A stretch of DNA of 64,000 nt. Origin: an uncultured Lachnospiraceae bacterium. GTDB lineage: Bacteria > Bacillota > Clostridia > Lachnospirales > Lachnospiraceae. Below are positions 57,560 to 64,000 of the stretch, one piece after another. Position numbers and translations under genes: made by a program. Below the pieces are notes generated by a model. That model was given only the letters and a program-made list of their open reading frames with translations. It was not told the origin of the DNA and searched no databases. The stretch spans positions 124,001 through 188,000 of the forward strand of contig CAJTUC010000001.1 of assembly GCA_910579395.1 (NCBI GenBank), written 5' to 3'. Position 1 is the stretch's first letter. Every line of letters begins with the position of its first letter.

Positions 57560-58180
57560 TCAGTAAATTGGCGGGATATATCCGAGCCGCATCGCCTTTG
57601 TAACGGCCTGAACCGTAGACGAGACATCGAGTTTTTCGAAAATATGCTGTAAATGGTTTGAAAGGGTGCGTTCGCTGATGTGCAGAGCATCCGCGGTTTC
57701 CTTCCTGCTTTGCCCGGTGCTGACGATCTGAAGAACCTTTTTCTCCATATCGGTCAGCTCTTCAAGGAATCCGCTGTCTGAATCCGGTGGAAAACAATAT
57801 CCGCCGCGGAAAACACGGGTGAGCGAAGCAATCAGATCGTCCGGGGCAATATTTTTGTTGAGAAAACCACGGATGCCGAGTTTCTTTGCTTCGTGTCGGT
57901 ATACGGGCAGGTCATATCCGGTCAGAATGATGATTTTTAAGGAGGGCTCTTTTTGCAGCAGTCCGGCGGCCGTTTCCAGACCATCCGTGTCGTTTGGACG
58001 GCCGAGGTTAATATCCATTAGAATGATGTCTATCTCCTTTTCGCAGAGTATTTTATCCAAATCATGTACATCCCGTATAGTGTGAAAGTTTTTAATTTCA
58101 TGACAATCACCCAGCGCAATAGAAAGGCTTTTGGCAAAGAGTTCATGGTCATCGACTAATAAAATATTGATAAGAAACAT
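57560..58180 (-). CDS. NarL/LuxR-family response regulator
   Basis: A 206-residue regulator: receiver domain NILLVDDHELFAKSLSIAL, DIILMDINLG (phosphoacceptor), IIILTGYD, LGIRGFLNKNIAPDDLI, and a LuxR helix-turn-helix (LTDMEKKVLQIVSTGQSRKETADALHISERTLSNHLQHIFEKLDV). It overlaps the 3' end of the kinase gene by 32 bases. It is the last gene of the minus-strand operon ABC ATPase - permease - kinase - regulator. Confidence 0.93.
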   Translation of the reverse strand: MFLINILLVDDHELFAKSLSIALGDCHEIKNFHTIRDVHDLDKILCEKEIDIILMDINLGRPNDTDGLETAAGLLQKEPSLKIIILTGYDLPVYRHEAKKLGIRGFLNKNIAPDDLIASLTRVFRGGYCFPPDSDSGFLEELTDMEKKVLQIVSTGQSRKETADALHISERTLSNHLQHIFEKLDVSSTVQAVTKAMRLGYIPPIY

Positions 58181-59711
58181 CTCCTTTCATTGGAATTTGA
58201 ATATGTATGCGGATACCGTGGGGCCGTTGGCTAAAAAATCCGATTGTCCCTTCTATTCTGTGAAGTTGTTCCGTTATGGAAGCAATCCCTTTATGGAGCG
58301 TTTTATCCGCAGAAGTAAGGCTGGCGGTATCAGCGGTTCCGTTATCGCTCACTTCTAAAGTGATCAGAGCGTTTATCTGTGAGAGTGTTATCTGTGCCAG
58401 ACTGCCATCCGAATGCTTGTAGATATTGGTGAGCAGTTCTTTGATCAGCCGGTATACCAGTGTATCATAAGGCTCGACCAGAAATAGCGTGTCGGCGCAA
58501 TCAAAGGATATTGCGATGGTCCGTTCCGAAAAAGACTGCGAAATCGTCGCGATCAGGAAGCGGTAATTTTCCTTTAAGGTCAGATTTTTCCGGATGACCG
58601 GATGGTAGTCCTGCATCTGACCGCGGATGCGGGTATTCAGATTGTCGAGTGTTTCGGCGATCATATTCTGTATATCCGGCTCCCCGGCTTTTGTCATCAT
58701 ATTTTTTACGGAAAGAAGGTCTTGCAAAATGTCATCATGTAGAAAATCCGCAAAATCCTTTTTCAGAAGTTCTTCCCGGTGCAATTGCTGGAGGGCGGCA
58801 TAGTAGCTGTTTTCTCTGTCCGGACGGATAGAGCCTTTTTCCAGATTCCATCCCAAAAGGATATTGCACAGATACAGGAAAGCGGCAAGCGCATTGACTA
58901 AAAGAAGCAGCCAGGCATAACCGCCGCCTGTCAGTGCGGTCAACAGCCCGAGTACTAAAAGTGATGTGCAGAGGATAAAAAAGGCCTGCTTTCTGCTGAA
59001 AAAAGAAGAAAACGGAAAGCTGCGCCATGTTTTGTATACGATGCCGTGAATGCTCATACAGAACAGGCAAAGCGGCAGATAAACTCCAAAATTGGAAATA
59101 TGGCCGGGGATTCCTGCCGTGGCAAAGGTATAAAGTAAAAAGACGGTGATCGTTATCAGGGCAGAGAACAAAAAATATTTTCGCTCGGATTTAAGAACAA
59201 AAACGGTCCGTTTCCGGTGATAGAGCATAAGAAACAAAAAAACACCCCAGCTTGCCAGAAATTGTATGCCATAGAAGCAGGCATATACCGGGCCGGAGAC
59301 ACAGAGGCCGGAAAGGGCCGCGATGCAGGTCATGAGGAATACGATATTTGTCAGTCTGCGGAAGCGGTAAGCGCTTTCTTGAAAGAAGAACAGCAGGGCA
59401 AAACGGATGGACAGATAGCATATGAGCGGACTGAGTGCGGCAAAAGTGAGGTTTTCGGAGGCGTTTTTTCCCGAAGCAAGAAGAATATACCAGCTGTCTG
59501 CGGCCAGCAGGCCGCAGAAGCGCGAAACGACTTTATTGTTTCCGGGGCTGCATGCGCTGATACAGGCACTGTCCATCAACAGGAGCGAGGATAAGGACAG
59601 CGCAAAGATGCCGTTTGTTTCGATTGTTCCTGCACCTATATAACAGCATATACAGAGGAGAAAGAGAGTATAATTTGTCCACAAAAGCAGTTTACGGGTC
59701 ATTTCTTTCAT
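58149..59711 (-). CDS. NarL-type sensor histidine kinase with multi-pass membrane domain
   Basis: A 520-residue kinase. The first ~290 residues hold about eight to nine membrane segments. The dimerization box is HREELLKKDFADFLHDDILQDLLSVKNMM (His followed by Asp, the HisKA_3/DesK-type pattern), and the HATPase has LIKELLTNIYKHSDGSLAQI (N box) and LEVSDNGTADTASL (G1). It phosphorylates the LuxR-type regulator. Its start overlaps the stop of the permease gene (ATGA-type, 4 bases), indicating coupling to the transporter. Confidence 0.9.
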   Translation of the reverse strand: MKEMTRKLLLWTNYTLFLLCICCYIGAGTIETNGIFALSLSSLLLMDSACISACSPGNNKVVSRFCGLLAADSWYILLASGKNASENLTFAALSPLICYLSIRFALLFFFQESAYRFRRLTNIVFLMTCIAALSGLCVSGPVYACFYGIQFLASWGVFLFLMLYHRKRTVFVLKSERKYFLFSALITITVFLLYTFATAGIPGHISNFGVYLPLCLFCMSIHGIVYKTWRSFPFSSFFSRKQAFFILCTSLLVLGLLTALTGGGYAWLLLLVNALAAFLYLCNILLGWNLEKGSIRPDRENSYYAALQQLHREELLKKDFADFLHDDILQDLLSVKNMMTKAGEPDIQNMIAETLDNLNTRIRGQMQDYHPVIRKNLTLKENYRFLIATISQSFSERTIAISFDCADTLFLVEPYDTLVYRLIKELLTNIYKHSDGSLAQITLSQINALITLEVSDNGTADTASLTSADKTLHKGIASITEQLHRIEGTIGFFSQRPHGIRIHIQIPMKGDVSYQYFISR

Positions 59712-61765
59712 GTTCGGGCCTTTCTGTTATGACGCGTGTCATCGCAGTAAACTGCTCTGACATGGGGAATTAGTGTATAGCAGGTGTGTATCGTAAGTAA
59801 ATAGTATAATAAATAGAGGAAAGCAGTCAATAGGATTGCGAGCAGCGTCGGAAGGAATTGGGCAGGGTTACTGCCGAGCAAATTCTGCATCAATCCGGTT
59901 TTAAAAACGAGCGTCGCAAAAAGGCAGTCCAGCAGCCCGAATGCAAAGGGAATCATGAAGAACGGAAATACCTGTTTTCGGATGATTTTCCGGAGCGCTT
60001 TGCCGGAATAGCCCATTTTCCATAACATTTCATAATCGGCTTTGGAATCGGCGGCTGTGGAGATATTATTAAAATACAGGATACTTCCAACGGCAATAAA
60101 AAAGAGGATAACGAGAAAGCCGATGAGCAGGAAGGTGGAACTGCTCAGGGAGAATATCTCATGGATTCTGTGAGAACTGCCCTGTAAATACGGACTGTCA
60201 TGCAGAAGTTCTTTCAGTTCGGCATATAAGGGCTCGTTATCTTTTATTGCATGTCCGTTTATGCTGAAGATGCTTGTTTCCGGTGTGTATTCTTTTTGGA
60301 GCATCGAATAAACGGCATCGCTGACAATCAGGGTTCCGACGCTGTTGGCAAAAGAGACAGGATTGTTGAGTGTGGTTTCTTTCACGATCAGAGAAAGCGT
60401 ATTTTCGCCGATGACCACAGGGTAGACGCTTCCTTTTTCGTCAGAACCATCCTGATTCGGTTGATATTTTACCAAAATACATTCCTTTTCCTGCAGTCCG
60501 GTAAGCTGCCCCGCAATGCGGTGTTTTCCCTGCGCATTGAGAAGTGCGAGATAGTCCGTATAGGAAATGCATTCAAAGCCGGGAGTTCTCACAAGCTTTT
60601 CATTTTCGGAATCGCCTTTTGCCGTGTTGACATGATACTCCATCGGGAGTCCGTCTGCCGAAGAGGTGATTTTGTAAAAATCGGTTCGTATAAAGCTGAT
60701 GTCTTTCATGTCGGCATATTTCCCGACGGTCAGCTTAATTTCTTCTGTCTGTTGATCGTTTTCAATGCGGCATTCCAGTTCTGAGGGCGCCATCCGGGAT
60801 ACTGCGGCAACGGGATAATAAAGTGTCAGGGCCATGACGCTGGATATGGTCAGGGCGGCGGCCGAAAGCAGTGTCAGCATGATGAGCGTTCTTGCGTTGG
60901 TGCGGATACGATAGATAAAATTAGGGGTTGTAATGATCCGGGTACCGGTGTAAAAGGCCTTTTTATTTTTCCGGCGCTTTCCGACCGCATAGGGAAGAAA
61001 GGACGAAATGAAAAAGACCGTTCCGATGATGATGAGCATCATGGTCAGCATACCGACGACATAAAAGCCGATGGAGAACCAGACGGATTTCGTGCCTCTG
61101 ACGATATCCAGAGCCAGACCATAGCCGGATAAAATCACGATGAGGCCGAGCAGGGCGGGAAGCTTGCGGGGAGCCAGTTTTTTCTCTGCTTTTTTCTCAA
61201 AGCGGATGAGTCCCATCAACGAGATTTTCAGCAGAAACCGGCCGTTGGATAAGACCAGGATAAAAATGACCAGAAAGACGAAGAGAACGGTCTTCCTGAC
61301 GGCAGAGGGCTGGAAGAACGGTATTTTTGCGGTATCTATCGAAAGACCGAGGAGCGCGGAAATACCGAAAACAATTCCTTTGTGGGCTGCGGCGCCCAAC
61401 ACAAGCCCGATCACGAGGGCGAAACCGCAGATGAAAAGATTTTCAAAAGCAAGCATCTGCAATATGACTGATTTCCGGCAGCCAAGCAGGGCATAGATGC
61501 CAAGTTCCTTTGTGCGCTGCTTTAAAAAGAAGCGATTGGAATAGGACATATAAAATACGACAAATACCATCAAAAATACGGAAATGGTATTGCACATTGA
61601 TTCTACCCGGCCGTTTTCCGAGATTTTTTCCAGCATGACATGGTTCATGGAAAAGGAGGTAAAAGAGAAAAAAATCATAATAACGAGCGAGACGGAAAAT
61701 AAATAGAGCGCGTAAAATGAAAATTTTTTGGAAAAGTTTTTGTAGGCAAAAGACAATGGATTCAT
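59708..61765 (-). CDS. BceB-like FtsX-family ABC permease
   Basis: A 685-residue permease. About ten membrane segments: one near the N-terminus, three ahead of and around residues 90-180 (LFICGFALVIGLVLGAAAHKGIVFG...), more to residue 330, then a ~210-residue extracellular domain (SELECRIENDQQTEEIKLTVGK...), and a final three (IFSLSSSTFLLIGFLVILFFIAVGSILYF; VFPFFMIPFAFGLLDCLFATLVF; FLPTLLAILLTAFLYLLYYLL). This is the BceB/YtsD layout. It overlaps the ATPase gene by 4 bases. Confidence 0.9.
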   Translation of the reverse strand: MNPLSFAYKNFSKKFSFYALYLFSVSLVIMIFFSFTSFSMNHVMLEKISENGRVESMCNTISVFLMVFVVFYMSYSNRFFLKQRTKELGIYALLGCRKSVILQMLAFENLFICGFALVIGLVLGAAAHKGIVFGISALLGLSIDTAKIPFFQPSAVRKTVLFVFLVIFILVLSNGRFLLKISLMGLIRFEKKAEKKLAPRKLPALLGLIVILSGYGLALDIVRGTKSVWFSIGFYVVGMLTMMLIIIGTVFFISSFLPYAVGKRRKNKKAFYTGTRIITTPNFIYRIRTNARTLIMLTLLSAAALTISSVMALTLYYPVAAVSRMAPSELECRIENDQQTEEIKLTVGKYADMKDISFIRTDFYKITSSADGLPMEYHVNTAKGDSENEKLVRTPGFECISYTDYLALLNAQGKHRIAGQLTGLQEKECILVKYQPNQDGSDEKGSVYPVVIGENTLSLIVKETTLNNPVSFANSVGTLIVSDAVYSMLQKEYTPETSIFSINGHAIKDNEPLYAELKELLHDSPYLQGSSHRIHEIFSLSSSTFLLIGFLVILFFIAVGSILYFNNISTAADSKADYEMLWKMGYSGKALRKIIRKQVFPFFMIPFAFGLLDCLFATLVFKTGLMQNLLGSNPAQFLPTLLAILLTAFLYLLYYLLTIHTCYTLIPHVRAVYCDDTRHNRKART

Positions 61766-62529
61766 TTTTGGGAGCCTCCTGTTCTTGTTGTGTCCGATTT
61801 TGCGATTTCTGCGGCGATGGTTTCATAGAATTCATGCCTGCCGGAATCGCCTTTGGATAATTCTTTAAGGATACATCCGTCCCGAAAAATTAAAATACGG
61901 TTGGCGAAGCTTGCGGCATAGGCGTCATGTGTGACCATCAGAATCGTTGTATGCAGTTCCTGATTGGCGTTGAGCAGGGCGGTCAGAAGTTCCGTGGCGG
62001 AACTGGAATCCAGAGCCCCGGTAGGTTCATCGGCGAATAAGATGCTCGGATGCTTGATGATTGCCCGGATGGCCGATGCCCTTTGCCGCTGCCCGCCGGA
62101 GAGTTCGCACGGATATTTATCGAGTTGTGATGCGATGCCAAATCTTTTGGCGAAATCCCGGACATTTTTTTCGATTTTTGCCGGCGGAACCTTTAAGAGC
62201 GCCAGCGGAACCGATATATTTTCCCGAATGGTGAGACTGTCGAGCAGAAAATATTCCTGAAAAATAAATCCAAGATTGTTTTTGCGGAAATCGGCGGCAG
62301 CCGTGGGGCTGAGGCTTTTCAGTTCTGTGCCGTTGATCCGGATTTCTCCGCCGGTCGGCGTATCGATGGTGGAAAGAACGTTGAGAAGCGTCGTTTTTCC
62401 AGAGCCGGATGCTCCCATAATGCTGATGAATTCACCGTTTTCCACGCTGAAAGATACTTTGTTCAGACTTGGCCGTTTGGCATTTTCATAGGTTTTCGTT
62501 ACTTCTTTGGCTTTTAATAATACAGTCAT
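61762..62529 (-). CDS. ABC transporter ATP-binding protein (BceA type)
   Basis: A 255-residue ATPase: Walker A GASGSGKTT, Q-loop FIFQEYFLLDSLTIRENI, signature LSGGQRQRASAIRAI, Walker B ILFADEPTGALDS, H-loop VTHDAYAASFANRI. I start at ATG 62529 (GGAGG seven bases upstream), not the longer frame to 62646. First gene of the four-gene Bce-like operon. Confidence 0.94.
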   Translation of the reverse strand: MTVLLKAKEVTKTYENAKRPSLNKVSFSVENGEFISIMGASGSGKTTLLNVLSTIDTPTGGEIRINGTELKSLSPTAAADFRKNNLGFIFQEYFLLDSLTIRENISVPLALLKVPPAKIEKNVRDFAKRFGIASQLDKYPCELSGGQRQRASAIRAIIKHPSILFADEPTGALDSSSATELLTALLNANQELHTTILMVTHDAYAASFANRILIFRDGCILKELSKGDSGRHEFYETIAAEIAKSDTTRTGGSQK

Positions 62530-62786
62530 AGTAAATCCTCCGTTTCTGGTCAGTTCTTTTTGCTTTGTTCGTGTTTTCATTGTACGGGAGCGGAGCGGAA
62601 AAAGAATGAGTAAATCCGGCAGATTTGAAGCACATATCCGGTACAAGCTGCCATGCCACAGCCTGTACGGTAATATTTTGTGCCAGGATAGACCTTGAAA
62701 GAATCGTATGATAAAATAGAATTACAATCTATAAAGGGCTCGTGAGAGATGCAGCGGTTCGTGTATGGAAGAATAGAGGATTAGAT

Positions 62787-62902
62787 TGAAAAATCAGAGA
62801 TTTTTCATAGACGTATTTATTTGTCTTGCGAATATTGGCGCCAAGACGCTTTCAGCGTCGGCTCAAAGTTCGCAGGTTGAGAAGAAAGGTATGGTTATTG
62901 AT
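62787..62902 (+). repeat. Family D leader repeat, full copy 2
   Basis: TGAAAAATC/GATTTTTCA hairpin, degenerate GACGTATTTATTTGTC, TTGCGAATATT, then GACGC-TTTC-AGCGTC-type hairpin, and the tail AAGTTCGCAGGTTGAGAAG, AAAGGTATGGTTATTGAT joined to the start codon. The layout equals copy 1 although stem sequences differ. The rest of the gap (62530-62786) holds no gene. Confidence 0.8.
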
Positions 62903-64000
62903 ATGAAAAGGTCGGTCGGAATTGGGAATCAGGATTTTGCAAAGATTATTACAAACAATATTTTTTATGTGGATAAAACGCTGTTCATCAAAGAATGGTG
63001 GGAAAATAACGATGCAGTGACGCTGATTACCCGGCCCCGGCGTTTTGGAAAGACGCTGAATATGAGCATGGTTGAGCGTTTTCTGTCGGTGAAATATGCC
63101 GGACAGGGCGAAATTTTTGAGGGATTGAATATCTGGAAAGAAGAAAGGTATCGGAATTTGCAGGGGACTTATCCGGTCATCAGTCTTTCTTTTGCAAATG
63201 TAAAGGAGAACACTTATGAAGGGGTTAAAATAAGACTCTGTCAGATTCTTTCGGATTTATATATGAAGAATGATTTTTTGAAAGACAGCGGTGTTCTGAA
63301 AGAGAAGGAAAAGGAGTATTTTGACAGGGTCTCTGAAAAAATGGATGAAATCGATGCCGCCATCTCTTTGCATAGGATGTGCGATTTTATGCAGAGATAT
63401 TACGGAAAAAATCCGGTCATTCTTCTGGATGAATATGATACGCCAATGCAGGAGGCATATGTCAACGGCTATTGGAAAGAAATTGCAGCGTTTATGAGAA
63501 ATCTGTTCAATTCCACCTTTAAGACAAATCCGTTTCTGGATAAGGCAATCATGACGGGTATTACGCGGGTCAGTAAAGAAAGTATCTTTTCGGATTTGAA
63601 TAATCTGGCGGTGGTAACATCGACGTCAAATAAATATGCCGATGCTTTTGGTTTCACCCAGGAAGAGGTGTCGGATGCTTTGCGCGAGTTTGGTTTATCT
63701 GATATGGAAGAACGCGTGAAAGACTGGTATGATGGCTTTACATTCGGGGACAGAACAGATATTTACAATCCGTGGTCTATCATCAATTTTCTTGATGCAA
63801 AGAAGCTTTCGACTTATTGGGCAAATACGAGCAGCAACGGCCTTGTCAGCAAACTGATACGCGAGAGCAGCAAAGATGTCAAAATGATCATGGAGAATTT
63901 GTTGGATGGTGGAACGCTTCATACGAAGATAGACGAGCAGATCGTATTCGATCAGCTTGATCACAACGAATATGCGATATGGAGCCTGCTGCTCGCGAGC
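62903..64000 (+). CDS. AAA-ATPase-like / PD-(D/E)XK nuclease protein, 5' part
   Basis: The frame is open from ATG 62903 to the window edge (366 codons). It begins MKRSVGIGNQDFAKIITNNIFYVDKTLFIKEWWENNDAVTLITRPRRFGKTLNMSM, the hallmark of the AAA-ATPase-like family (Walker A RPRRFGKT), with VILLDEYDTPM as Walker B, MTGITRVSKESIFSDLNNL and WYDGFTFGDRTDIYNPWSIINFL. Full-length members (~520-580 residues) end in a PD-(D/E)XK nuclease-like domain outside this window. These proteins are abundant in gut Firmicutes and Bacteroidetes; the function is unproven (mobile-element or defence roles are suspected). ATG 62891 is an in-frame alternative within the family D leader. Confidence 0.9.
   Translation, partial: MKRSVGIGNQDFAKIITNNIFYVDKTLFIKEWWENNDAVTLITRPRRFGKTLNMSMVERFLSVKYAGQGEIFEGLNIWKEERYRNLQGTYPVISLSFANVKENTYEGVKIRLCQILSDLYMKNDFLKDSGVLKEKEKEYFDRVSEKMDEIDAAISLHRMCDFMQRYYGKNPVILLDEYDTPMQEAYVNGYWKEIAAFMRNLFNSTFKTNPFLDKAIMTGITRVSKESIFSDLNNLAVVTSTSNKYADAFGFTQEEVSDALREFGLSDMEERVKDWYDGFTFGDRTDIYNPWSIINFLDAKKLSTYWANTSSNGLVSKLIRESSKDVKMIMENLLDGGTLHTKIDEQIVFDQLDHNEYAIWSLLLAS

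Noticed and set aside
61140..61496. + strand ORF opposite the Bce-like permease
   Set aside because: Antisense shadow of a strong membrane protein frame; no ribosome binding site.

Overview
The window looks like a chromosomal segment of an anaerobic, spore-forming Clostridia member, most likely Lachnospiraceae. The reasons are a moderate GC content, strong AGGAGG-type ribosome binding sites, the dapF/dapL route to meso-diaminopimelate, a GlnA followed by an ANTAR regulator, a yybP-ykoY (Mn2+) riboswitch before mntP, a PdaB-type sporulation deacetylase, many two-component/ABC 'antimicrobial peptide' modules, and several hypothetical families I associate with Lachnospiraceae. No rRNA, tRNA or CRISPR was seen.

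Layout. 1-3.3 kb: end of a sugar operon (xylulokinase, DUF4867-like protein, L-fucose isomerase-like enzyme). 3.4-5.3 kb: small surface/membrane genes and the 5' part of a pdaB-like gene. 5.25-13.65 kb: an apparent 8.4-kb inserted element that splits pdaB at a 7-bp direct repeat. It carries a large serine recombinase at its left end and an NAD-salvage cargo (nicotinamidase, PRPP synthetase, NAMPT-type transferase, NadE, radical SAM protein, NrtR-type regulator). 13.65-15.1 kb: the 3' part of pdaB and a decayed capA-like gene. 15.2-19.7 kb: coiled-coil protein and a response regulator/ABC/histidine kinase module. 19.9-27.5 kb: NYN protein, LysM lipoprotein, beta-propeller protein, glycosyltransferase, histidine phosphatase, hisC, COG2426 membrane protein. 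27.5-37.9 kb: GH20 hexosaminidase, methyltransferase, Hsp33, glutamine-dependent NAD synthetase, GH2 enzyme. 38.2-42.8 kb: glnA, ANTAR regulator, dapF, dapL. 42.9-51 kb: lipoprotein, sigma/anti-sigma pair, second two-component/ABC module. 51-57.4 kb: MocR regulator, EAL protein, aminotransferase, riboswitch-controlled mntP, Xre/DUF3796 pair. 57.5-62.5 kb: third ABC module with a NarL-type two-component system, minus strand. 62.9 kb to the end: AAA-ATPase-like/PD-(D/E)XK protein, cut by the window edge.

Two things stand out. First, the pdaB interruption resembles the skin element of sigK: both halves are intact and in frame, exact recombination at the 7-bp repeat rebuilds the SFDAAWGNEDT motif, and a SpoIVCA-like recombinase lies at the edge. 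The cargo is NAD metabolism, while the chromosome has its own NAD synthetase at 32.5 kb. Second, the intergenic DNA is crowded with at least four families of structured repeats: (A) a cloverleaf whose stems covary between six copies and which supplies stop codons to upstream genes; (B) a ~210-230-bp MITE with terminal inverted repeats and 11- and 14-bp target duplications; (C) ~180-bp giant hairpins whose outer arms differ between copies but stay self-complementary; (D) a leader module ending in a conserved block that places a start codon before unrelated genes.

All homology calls come from reading motifs; no database search was run.
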